NCBI GenBank assembly: GCA_904502095.1
Contig: CAJGDG010000003.1
Coordinates: 1 to 60,908, forward strand
Origin: an uncultured Alphaproteobacteria bacterium
GTDB taxonomy: Bacteria; Pseudomonadota; Alphaproteobacteria; Rs-D84
Length of the DNA stretch: 60,908 nucleotides
Reading direction: 5' to 3'
Part shown: piece by piece, positions 21,775 through 29,637 of the stretch
Layout: every line of letters starts with the position of its first letter
Position numbering within the stretch: the stretch's first letter is position 1
Translations under genes and position numbers: made by a program
Notes under the pieces: model-generated
What the model was told of the DNA's origin: nothing
The model's input: the letters and a program-made list of their open reading frames with translations, nothing else
The model's database searches: none

Positions 21775-24700
21775 ATGAAGGGAATACGACTACTTTTAGC
21801 TGTATTGCTTGTACCGCTTGCGTTTCAAGCGGTTGCGGCTGACGACATGACCGACGCATCACGCGCCGCTGTGCGTCGTGGCGCAACCACAACAACCAAC
21901 GCTGCGAATCGGCAGAAAACAACTAAGCCCGACACACGAACCACACAAAATCAAACCGCATCAAGAAATATTGCTTCGCCAACAGGGACTGTACGCGAAC
22001 GCACAAACAAACAAACGGACGCACCACGCAGTGGCAATGTTATCGACAATAAAACCAGGGGCGCCATTTCACAATCTGCGCCAAAATCTGTTGTGGCGCG
22101 CGCCACATCAAATCTACAATCGCGCAGTGCGGACGCACCATCACGTGTATCTGCCCGCAAAAATCAGGGTACGGCACAATCAAACGCGTTGCGCTCACGC
22201 ACGGCCAAGACATCTTCACGCAACGCATTAACCACGCGCACAGCGACACAAACGCGTCCATCAATGGTTTCGCGCGCCGCCACCACGGATGCAGCTGGCG
22301 CAATTGCGGGCCGCGATTTTACCGCATGCAAAAAAGTTTTTTATGATTGCATGGACGAATTTTGCGCCAACAAAGATGCCGGCTTAAAACGTTGTGCATG
22401 CTCCACGCGCATCAATGAATTTGACGGCATCAAGAAACAGTTGGCGAACGCCGAAGACAAACTGTTGGATTTCAGCCAGCGTCTATTAACGGTCAGCATG
22501 GACAAAGAAGATGCATTGGCGCTGAACACCGCCACCGAAGGCGAAATTGCGTATGCACAAACCGACGACAGCGAATCTAAAAAGTTGCTGGACAGCATTT
22601 CAAAAAAATTAAATGCCAGTTTTGACGACGACAACTTTAATCAGAGTTTGAACGCCATATCATTATCATTGGACAGCGCGTCCGCATTTGACGACATCGA
22701 TTCGATGATGGGTGCAACCACCACGACAAAATCGGGCACGGCGTTATACAACGACGCATTACCGATATGCCGTGAAATGGCACTAGAGATTTGTTCCGAA
22801 TCGGATGTTGATATTGTAGAGAGCGGATATCAAATGGCGATAGAGCAAGATTGCAACACCGTTGCGAAATCATACGCATCACAAACGGAACAGACCCGCG
22901 CAAAAATACTGGAAAGCAGCGCGCTGTTAGACATGTCGCGATTAAGCAAACACCAAGAACAAAACTCCGACGACATATTGACCTGCAAGAAAAAGATGTT
23001 AACTGCGCTGTCAGAACCGTCTGTTTGTGGCGAAAACTTGACCAAGTGTCTTGACACAACGGGCAAATACATTGACCCATCGACTGGCGAAGCGTTTTTA
23101 ACAGACAGTTTGGCTGACCTGGGCCAATTAATTATACGCCCAGATTCGGAACACAAATGGAAAACAGTTCCTGAAAACGAAAAATTTGTATCATTTTTGA
23201 ATTCCAAAAAAGTATATTTAGAACCAGCGATGAAGAATTGCCAAACTGTTGCAGATCACGTATGGGACGAATTCATCGAAGACGCATTGGCCCAGATTAA
23301 ATTGGCCCAGGAATCGAAATTAGAAACGGTTCGCCAATCATGCACGACCTTGATGACCCAGTGTTTGGACACTGCGAACAAAAACATATCTGAATTTGAT
23401 GCGCGTGCATTATCTATCTTTGGGGTCAATGCTGATGTCACTGTCAACGCGATGTGTGCAGATGTACGCACTGCATGTACTGCATTAATGAACGCGACCG
23501 ACACGAATCCGGACACCCCAGGTTCATCTGACACATCGGACACATGGGATACCGGCATGACGGAAATTGCGGCATCAAAATCATTTGAAACGATTCTGAA
23601 AACATGTCGTGAAGTTGGCAAAAACTGTATTATCCGCGAATGCACATCAACATCGGGGAACTTTGGGCTGTGTGAAAACATAAACACATCAATTAATCGC
23701 AAATCCATTATTAATCGCCGCAGTTGTTGGAACGAAGTAAAAGAATGTGTCAGCAATGCAGGCGTTGACACATTGGCACAAATCATGAAAAACGAGGGCC
23801 GTGAAGAAATCGGCAATTGGTACGATTTGTTGTATGGTCCAGAATACGCCACATCACCAGCAACAATTGATCCATCAATTACGAACGATAATATCTATAA
23901 AAAATGGTCTATCGACCATTTGTGCACCGAAAACGACGGATACGCATGTTACATTGCGGAACGCATTTGGGGCAACTGCGAATTCCCACCAAGCACAATA
24001 AAAGAAGGCACCAACGATAAAGAACACAATGCAATTATTACTAACCAGGGCGACAACGAAACATTATTGTCGTGGTTTGCGCGCAACACCGGCACAGAAA
24101 ACGCAACTGACAGCTGTCGCGACACAACCTGCGCACCGGCCCAAACATATTTTGAGGCGACTTGTATCAGCAACAACAATTTCGCGGACTCTGGCGAATA
24201 TTGCCCAGTGGAAACCGACAACAGCTATAAAAAATTTAATATCTATGACGGCACAACCAATTGTTGCCAAAGCGCAAATCTTTTGGACAACGCCGTATGC
24301 TGTCAAGAAAGTTCTAACAGCGCCGTCAAGCACGCCAACTATGCGGCGCCAGCAGATTCAACTATCACTGTACCACAGAAACTGTGCACCCCGGACGGAA
24401 ACATCGAATCCCAATATGTATTTACCCTTTCCAGACCCGAAAATCCCGACTCTCAACTTTCGCTTGTTTGCATGGACGGGTACCCGATATATTCTGACAA
24501 TTCCATAACTTGTACTGGCGCCTATGTATTGGTTAGACATGATAAAGATGGCAAAAACCCAAAAATGAAGGTTATAAATACGGAGAATACCTTACAGGCG
24601 CAAACATATTATCTGCCATCGGGGTCAGTAGAACAAACAAACATGGAAAACAAAACAATAACCGCTGTGCAAACGCTGAACCAAGAAATGGACAATTGGA

Positions 24701-24792
24701 ACCCGACGCATGCGACGACCACAGGCTGGTCCATTACATACGAATATGACGAAAAGATTAACGAAAAGATTAAGGTCAATCAAACCCAATAA
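21775..24792 (+). CDS. Large exported protein with C-x6-C-x4-C-x9-C-x-C motif
   Basis: A 1005-aa protein of unknown function. Signal peptide MKGIRLLLAVLLVPLAFQAVA, then about 160 residues of Arg/Thr/Ala/Ser-rich, probably disordered chain. Cys185, 192, 197, 207 and 209 repeat the exact spacing seen in the 329-aa protein at 4905. The remaining 790 residues are helical and carry dozens of Cys, including paired CC near 860-890, consistent with a disulfide-stabilised extracellular or surface protein. AAGGA directly abuts the ATG, too close for a normal ribosome site, so initiation is probably near-leaderless. Codons prefer A and C, matching the skew of this side. A strong terminator follows. Confidence 0.85.
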   Translation: MKGIRLLLAVLLVPLAFQAVAADDMTDASRAAVRRGATTTTNAANRQKTTKPDTRTTQNQTASRNIASPTGTVRERTNKQTDAPRSGNVIDNKTRGAISQSAPKSVVARATSNLQSRSADAPSRVSARKNQGTAQSNALRSRTAKTSSRNALTTRTATQTRPSMVSRAATTDAAGAIAGRDFTACKKVFYDCMDEFCANKDAGLKRCACSTRINEFDGIKKQLANAEDKLLDFSQRLLTVSMDKEDALALNTATEGEIAYAQTDDSESKKLLDSISKKLNASFDDDNFNQSLNAISLSLDSASAFDDIDSMMGATTTTKSGTALYNDALPICREMALEICSESDVDIVESGYQMAIEQDCNTVAKSYASQTEQTRAKILESSALLDMSRLSKHQEQNSDDILTCKKKMLTALSEPSVCGENLTKCLDTTGKYIDPSTGEAFLTDSLADLGQLIIRPDSEHKWKTVPENEKFVSFLNSKKVYLEPAMKNCQTVADHVWDEFIEDALAQIKLAQESKLETVRQSCTTLMTQCLDTANKNISEFDARALSIFGVNADVTVNAMCADVRTACTALMNATDTNPDTPGSSDTSDTWDTGMTEIAASKSFETILKTCREVGKNCIIRECTSTSGNFGLCENINTSINRKSIINRRSCWNEVKECVSNAGVDTLAQIMKNEGREEIGNWYDLLYGPEYATSPATIDPSITNDNIYKKWSIDHLCTENDGYACYIAERIWGNCEFPPSTIKEGTNDKEHNAIITNQGDNETLLSWFARNTGTENATDSCRDTTCAPAQTYFEATCISNNNFADSGEYCPVETDNSYKKFNIYDGTTNCCQSANLLDNAVCCQESSNSAVKHANYAAPADSTITVPQKLCTPDGNIESQYVFTLSRPENPDSQLSLVCMDGYPIYSDNSITCTGAYVLVRHDKDGKNPKMKVINTENTLQAQTYYLPSGSVEQTNMENKTITAVQTLNQEMDNWNPTHATTTGWSITYEYDEKINEKIKVNQTQ

Positions 24793-24818
24793 AAAATCCC
24801 CAAAACGGGGATTTTTTA
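24791..24818 (+). terminator. Bidirectional terminator
   Basis: ATCCCC, AAAAC, GGGGAT with A/T runs on both sides, between convergent genes. Confidence 0.85.
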
Positions 24819-25343
24819 TTTTGTATTTTGGTTTGATAAATCAACCCAATATTTATTCACAGTCCAACCGTGTTCAACCAACCACAGACTATCTGCGGGG
24901 ACAATACTGGGAACTCTGCAATCAAACACCAAATCGCCCTTGCCACGAATACGCGGGGACAGGCTTGTACGTGGTTCCAACAGATTGCTGCGCGCCAATC
25001 TAAAATATCCCCCTTCACTGTATCCATCTGGCGTAAAAAATGTGCCCTGGGGAATCATATAAATTGTATCAATATTTTCCATTGCCAAATATTTATTTAA
25101 TGTATCAAACGAAATTTGTGTGGCGTCTTTTTGGTTAAAATACAATTCTTTGTTTATTCTTTTTGGTTCAACCGGTGTTTCAGTTGGTGTTTCGACTGGT
25201 TTTTCAGTTGGTGTTTTGTCCAATGGATCATCTGGTTCGTTTTGTGGTTTACAGCCGCCACCAAACACCGTAGCGCCCGCCAACATTGCCATTGGAACAA
25301 TGCGTTTTAATGAATATGGAATTTTCTTGCTGATTAATTTCAT
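24816..25343 (-). CDS. Lipoprotein of unknown function, copy A
   Basis: A 175-aa lipoprotein. The N-terminal signal ends in VFGGGC with the acylated Cys at 31, followed by a Pro/Thr/Glu linker repeating TPTEKPVETPTETPVEP and a globular domain of about 110 residues (ISFDTLNKYLAMENIDTIYM onward). AAAGGA lies 7 nt before the ATG. The first half, its ribosome site and its upstream region are almost identical to copy B at 27632-28123, while the C-terminal thirds differ moderately. TTGACA at 25399-25394 may be the -35 of its promoter. Confidence 0.85.
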   Translation of the reverse strand: MKLISKKIPYSLKRIVPMAMLAGATVFGGGCKPQNEPDDPLDKTPTEKPVETPTETPVEPKRINKELYFNQKDATQISFDTLNKYLAMENIDTIYMIPQGTFFTPDGYSEGGYFRLARSNLLEPRTSLSPRIRGKGDLVFDCRVPSIVPADSLWLVEHGWTVNKYWVDLSNQNTK

Positions 25344-25409
25344 ATTATAATCCTTTGTTTTATCTGTACCAACATGTTCGCACACATCAAATAATTGTCA
25401 AGCAAAAAA
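25211..25409. repeat. About 200-bp direct repeat, left copy
   Basis: Nearly identical to 27991-28189 (offset 2,780 bp), covering the 5' part of the lipoprotein genes and their promoters. The only differences seen are scattered substitutions. Confidence 0.85.
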
Positions 25410-25442
25410 GCAGCAACGAAAAAGAGGCGCTGGGTGGTTTTA

Positions 25443-27539
25443 TTATTGGCTCTGCAGATACAATTTCAATTCCGAAAAATCAATTTCTCCATATTGTTGA
25501 ATAGCCAGATCTGATTTTAAATCTATCAGCACCCCGTCGCTTTCATAAAATTTTATATTTGGTTTTAAATAACAATCTGTTCGCTTAGAACTCCCCTCAT
25601 CTGATGTAAATGCCGGCGGACACGCAGTAGTCGCATATGTTGTACAATAGCACCCCGCGGCACAGGGGGTATAGTAAAACAACCCCACAACTACATATTG
25701 CCCATTAGCCTCGTCTTTTATTATTTGAAGGCCGCTTGCATTCCACGGTATCTCTTGCATGGGATATATTCCGCTGCCAAATCTAATATTTTTTGGGTTG
25801 TCAGGAAAAATACTTTTCCCATCACACGAAATCTTCTTTTTCAAATCTTCTTTATTTGATATCGGCAGCTCTAAATAAAAGCCATCCTTGGTCTCGCTCA
25901 ATTTTGCCACCATAAATTTCGGCGGAACCGTACAGTTACTTGAGTTGGTGGAGAGACAAAATTTTTGCCCATAATCAATAGTACCACTTACTGACACAAT
26001 ATAATCGTAAACGTATCTGGTACTGCTGTTCAAAAACACTTCTTCTAAACCAAGTCCCCTGCAAGTCTTTCCTTTTTTATTTTGCACATTATACCATTCT
26101 GTGTCCTCTTCGCTTCCAAAAGCACATATCATGCCAACGTCTTTATACTGACCATTGTGATACTTTATACCGCCACCACTGGCACCGCCCGAGCTGAATT
26201 GATTAGCGGGCAGATCTTTTAGGAAACCTTCATCTGGCAAGCGCACATATACTTTCCCGTCGTCTGACACTTTGATATCGTGATCTGTGATTGCCATTAT
26301 TAACATTTCCATTTCAGGCATAGTAAACTTCGGATACAAAGTCGCGGACTTTGTTCCGGAGTCTGGCTTCCAGTATTCGTTGATTGCGTCTGTCACCGTG
26401 ATTGTACAATTGCCGCTGCGCCCGCCACAACCTGTCCCCTGAAAACACAAGGTATCATCATTGTTCAAACAAAAATTTTCGGCCGCCAACATCAGATTGT
26501 CGGAAAAACTAACACTGCCAAACCCAGTCACGCTGTCATGATAATAATCGGGATCTGACGGACATTTGCCACTTCTCCTGGTAGCAAGTTTCCATTTGTT
26601 ATCTATTTTCACAGCGCAAATGGGTTGGTAAGAACCGCTTGGCGGGAACGGATAATAAAGCGACTCGGGAAAATTTAATGTTATCGGATTAATTGTATTC
26701 GGGCATTTGCCGTTCGGGTCATAATACACCGCGTTTTCAGTATCACCTTTTCCTTTGTAATAATATACCGTATTGCTATGTTCAGGCGGGTTAGAAATAT
26801 ATTCATAAGACTCCGGACACGGTTCGCACTTAAAAGCACCATTTTCGAATTTTACAAATGTATTACCCGAACAGGAAACCACAAACGGGCAAGAATCTGT
26901 GTTATTAGCTGTGAGCTTTACATCAAAAGGAAGATTCTCTTCTAAAAACTCACTATCAGCTTCGTTCAAAAAACTAGCCGTTGGCCCACTAACGAAGGCA
27001 TCCCCGCCCACGCCAGTCGGGAGAGTACAGTTTAGACATTCGGAATATCCTGTGGTATCACTGGGGGTATAAGTTCCTGCTGGACACACAAACATTTCTA
27101 TCATACCTTCGTTCGGGCAATAATGTCCAGAATGACAAAAATAGCAACCACCGCCCTCATCTATGCCATGAGTTCCGGCGGGGCATGGGGTGCAACTGCT
27201 GGCACCGGGGTTGCTACGTTCACCGGCGGGGCATAGCTTGCAAATGGTAGCGCCTTCGGAATCACTATATTGATTGTAGTAGCATGGCTCCTTAACCCCA
27301 TCCTCACAATAATGCCCGACGGGACATGATTTACATTCGGTTCCAATCGAATAGTCCCCATCCAGACACTGCCTACATCCGCCGGGCTCTTCTAAAACAG
27401 GATCCTCTGGCATCCAATAACAACCGCTGTCGGCGGCGTCTGGGCAGTCGGCTTCCGTATAATCTTCACACCCCCCCGCGAATACACCGATTGGCATAAA
27501 CAGCAATAATGATGGTATAATAAATTTAATAATTTTCAT
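25443..27539 (-). CDS. Cys-rich surface protein with GCC2/GCC3-like repeats
   Basis: A 698-aa exported protein. The signal peptide ends GVFA. Residues 22-175 hold repeating Cys units such as CPAGTHGIDEGGGCYFC and CPAGERSNPGASSC, the pattern of eukaryote-like GCC2/GCC3 or TNF-receptor-like modules, and a lone CAAGCYC unit returns near the C-terminus. The middle part is less repetitive, with Asn/Gly-rich loops. AGGAAACGAGA precedes the ATG. It lies between the two duplicated lipoprotein genes on the same strand. Possible promoter: TTGATT, 17 nt, TACCAT about 20 nt upstream of the ribosome site. Its function is unknown; surface display is inferred. Confidence 0.8.
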   Translation of the reverse strand: MKIIKFIIPSLLLFMPIGVFAGGCEDYTEADCPDAADSGCYWMPEDPVLEEPGGCRQCLDGDYSIGTECKSCPVGHYCEDGVKEPCYYNQYSDSEGATICKLCPAGERSNPGASSCTPCPAGTHGIDEGGGCYFCHSGHYCPNEGMIEMFVCPAGTYTPSDTTGYSECLNCTLPTGVGGDAFVSGPTASFLNEADSEFLEENLPFDVKLTANNTDSCPFVVSCSGNTFVKFENGAFKCEPCPESYEYISNPPEHSNTVYYYKGKGDTENAVYYDPNGKCPNTINPITLNFPESLYYPFPPSGSYQPICAVKIDNKWKLATRRSGKCPSDPDYYHDSVTGFGSVSFSDNLMLAAENFCLNNDDTLCFQGTGCGGRSGNCTITVTDAINEYWKPDSGTKSATLYPKFTMPEMEMLIMAITDHDIKVSDDGKVYVRLPDEGFLKDLPANQFSSGGASGGGIKYHNGQYKDVGMICAFGSEEDTEWYNVQNKKGKTCRGLGLEEVFLNSSTRYVYDYIVSVSGTIDYGQKFCLSTNSSNCTVPPKFMVAKLSETKDGFYLELPISNKEDLKKKISCDGKSIFPDNPKNIRFGSGIYPMQEIPWNASGLQIIKDEANGQYVVVGLFYYTPCAAGCYCTTYATTACPPAFTSDEGSSKRTDCYLKPNIKFYESDGVLIDLKSDLAIQQYGEIDFSELKLYLQSQ

Positions 27540-27591
27540 TCTCGTTTCCTGTTATGCACAATGGTATAGAATAAGAAACACAAAATCAAAT

Positions 27592-27618
27592 AAAAAAACC
27601 CCCATTATTTTTGGGGGA
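27592..27618 (-). terminator. Terminator of lipoprotein copy B
   Basis: CCCCC, AAAAATAAT, GGGGG, then seven T on the minus strand. Confidence 0.8.
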
Positions 27619-27631
27619 TAGTATTAAAGAA

Positions 27632-28123
27632 TTATCTTGTAAACCGCTTGTTTACTGTCCAACCCTTGGACACAAACCACAGGCTGTCTTCTGGTGCCTG
27701 ACTGGGGTGTCCTGGGTTTGTAATGAAATCACCCTTGCCACGGATACGCGGGGACAGGTTTGTACGCGGTTCCAACAGATTGCTGCGCGCCAATTCAAAA
27801 TAATGATAACCCACTGAGCTTGGAGCAGCGAAGCCCCCCTGGGGAATCATGAAAATTGTATCAATATTTTCCATTGCCAGATATTTATTTAATGTATCAA
27901 ATGAAATTTGTATAACATCAGATTGTTTAAAATATAGTTCCTTATTAACTTTTACAATTGGTTCAACCGGTGTTTCAACCGGTGTGTTTGGTGTTTTATC
28001 CAATGGGTCATCTGGTTCGTTTTGTGGTTTACAGCCGCCACCAAACACCGTGGCACCCGCCAACATTGCCATTGGAACAATGCGTTTTAATGAATATGGA
28101 ATTTTCTTGCTGATTAATTTCAT
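27632..28123 (-). CDS. Lipoprotein of unknown function, copy B
   Basis: A 163-aa paralogue of 24816-25343 with the same signal, lipobox Cys31 and ribosome site, a shorter Pro/Thr/Glu linker (TPNTPVETPVEP) and a diverged C-terminus. The shared promoter and N-terminal half point to a recent tandem duplication, with divergence or conversion limited to the 3' halves. It has its own terminator, so the Cys-rich protein gene downstream is probably transcribed separately. Confidence 0.85.
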   Translation of the reverse strand: MKLISKKIPYSLKRIVPMAMLAGATVFGGGCKPQNEPDDPLDKTPNTPVETPVEPIVKVNKELYFKQSDVIQISFDTLNKYLAMENIDTIFMIPQGGFAAPSSVGYHYFELARSNLLEPRTNLSPRIRGKGDFITNPGHPSQAPEDSLWFVSKGWTVNKRFTR

Positions 28124-28189
28124 ATTATAATCCTTTGTTTTCTCTGTACCAACATGTTCGCACACATCAAATAATTGTCAAGCAAAAAA
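27991..28189. repeat. About 200-bp direct repeat, right copy
   Basis: Partner of 25211-25409. Recombination between the copies would remove the Cys-rich protein gene and leave one hybrid lipoprotein gene. Confidence 0.85.
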
Positions 28190-28207
28190 AGCCCCATCCC
28201 GATTTCC

Positions 28208-28429
28208 CTGTCATTCCCGCGCAGGTGGGAACCGGGGATTTAAACATACTTTAAAAATAAAAAAACTTAAAAGCCTTTGTCATTCCACGGGTGCCCTGCG
28301 GAACCTGGGTGAATAAACAAAAAACTCTGTCATTCCACGGCTTGACCGTGGAACCTAGGTCCATGTTCGCAACGCGAACACAAATTTGCATAAACAACCT
28401 GGGTATGAAAGTCAAGCCACAGGATGACA
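28208..28429. repeat. Cluster of four REP-like palindromes
   Basis: Copies at 28208-28237, 28278-28309 and 28328-28359 begin TGTCATTCC and end near AACC.GGG. A fourth at 28398-28429 is inverted and begins TGTCATCC on the minus strand. Inner bases pair (CCACGG with CCGTGG in copy 3). This accounts for the gene-free stretch 28190-28467; no coding sequence is present there. Similar TGTCATTCC palindromes are common between genes in Rickettsiales and other alphaproteobacteria. Confidence 0.75.
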
Positions 28430-28467
28430 ATTTTTTTTAAACAAAAAAATTGTTAGAATAAAAAAAC

Positions 28468-28986
28468 TTACAACTTTAACCCAGAAATCACATCTTTTAT
28501 TGCGGCAATGTGTTCCGCACCAAACCGACCCAGAACCCAATCTGCCGGATTTATCGGCAAATCAAAATCACGCGGATGTCCAACCCCAATACGAATACGA
28601 CGATATTCACGCCCAACATTCGCATCAATCGATTTTATGCCATTGTGACCCGCGCTGCCCCCGCCAACTTTTTCACGAACACTGCCCACCGATATATCCA
28701 TATCATCATGAATCACAATCAAATTTTCCAGTGGCACCTTGTAAAAAGTCATCAGCGCCAATACCGCAGTTCCACTGTTATTCATAAAAGTTTGTGGCTT
28801 TGCAAAAATTACACGACGACCATCAATGTCCACACGATATGTCAGCGCGTTTTTTTCCTTTTTCCATGTCGCGCCATCGCCCGCCATCGCGTCCACAGCC
28901 ATAAATCCAACATTATGACGCGTCATCGCATATTCAGCCCCAGGATTACCCAATCCAACAATTAAAACAGGTTTATTTTCTTGCAT
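28468..28986 (-). CDS. pth: Peptidyl-tRNA hydrolase
   Basis: A 172-aa cytosolic enzyme that frees tRNA from dropped-off peptidyl-tRNA. Conserved residues are present: Asn14 in GLGNPG, catalytic His24 in TRHNVGF, Asn70 in QTFMNNSG, Asp94/95 in HDDMDI, and GGGSAGHNG. Slightly shorter than E. coli Pth. The gene is divergent from the beta-barrel gene at 29032, with promoters sharing a palindromic -10. In many bacteria pth follows rplY; here it stands alone. Confidence 0.97.
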   Translation of the reverse strand: MQENKPVLIVGLGNPGAEYAMTRHNVGFMAVDAMAGDGATWKKEKNALTYRVDIDGRRVIFAKPQTFMNNSGTAVLALMTFYKVPLENLIVIHDDMDISVGSVREKVGGGSAGHNGIKSIDANVGREYRRIRIGVGHPRDFDLPINPADWVLGRFGAEHIAAIKDVISGLKL

Positions 28987-29004
28987 ATCTTGTGCCCTTT
29001 TCCT

Positions 29005-29012
29005 ATTATAAT
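29005..29012. promoter_or_regulatory. Shared palindromic -10 of pth and the barrel gene
   Basis: ATTATAAT reads TATAAT on both strands (29007-29012 on +, 29010-29005 on the minus strand), about 20 nt from each start codon. The -35 boxes are weak. The two genes may compete for polymerase. Confidence 0.45.
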
Positions 29013-29031
29013 ATCATATAAAGGAGAAAAT

Positions 29032-29583
29032 ATGAAAATAAAAACTCTTGGATTTTTAACAGCGGCCGCAGTTATGTCTGTGTCCGGCGTGGCAAACGCA
29101 AATCTGTTGTTTGATATTTATGCAGGCGGTACTTTCGGCGTCGGGGGCAGTACTTATTTCGCAGACGGCAACAATGAATCTTATTCACTGCAATCTTATG
29201 GCGCAGTTTTAGGTATCGATGTGCCAATGTTCCGGCTAGAGGCTGAATACGACTATTCAAAAACAGATGATACAACCCTGAATTTCGGTATGCTTAACGC
29301 ATATTTCAAATTACCAACCGCAGTTATCAAGCCTTATTTTGGCGCAGGCGTTGGCACAACTTTTTCCAGCAAATTTGAACCATCTGAAAATATCAGTCTG
29401 GATATCGACGACACAATCGCATACCAGGGTATGATTGGCGTCACATTTGATTTGCCAGCAATTCCATTTAATGTCGATGTCGAAGGTCGCGTTCTGTACG
29501 CATCAGAATTGTTCGAATACGCAAACGAAAAAATCGACCTGCTGCAATATCAGGGTCGCATAAAATTGCGTTATGTATTTTAA
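29032..29583 (+). CDS. Outer-membrane beta-barrel protein, 8-stranded OmpA/Omp25 type
   Basis: A 183-aa protein: signal peptide ending GVANA, then about 160 residues of alternating strands with aromatic girdles and a last strand GRIKLRYVF ending in Phe. Size and pattern fit small barrels of the OmpA-like or Opa/Omp25 class. AAGGAG lies 5 nt before the ATG; an in-frame ATG at 28981 lies upstream of the promoter. A GC-rich hairpin (29595-29613) lies between it and polA. Confidence 0.85.
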   Translation: MKIKTLGFLTAAAVMSVSGVANANLLFDIYAGGTFGVGGSTYFADGNNESYSLQSYGAVLGIDVPMFRLEAEYDYSKTDDTTLNFGMLNAYFKLPTAVIKPYFGAGVGTTFSSKFEPSENISLDIDDTIAYQGMIGVTFDLPAIPFNVDVEGRVLYASELFEYANEKIDLLQYQGRIKLRYVF

Positions 29584-29637
29584 AAAATAATTTTTGGGGG
29601 GCGTGGCCCCCTGATTTAACAACAGGAATAAAATCGT

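Noticed and set aside
28430..28460. A/T inverted repeat as the pth terminator
   Set aside because: The stem is almost entirely A-T, so it would not form a stable terminator hairpin.
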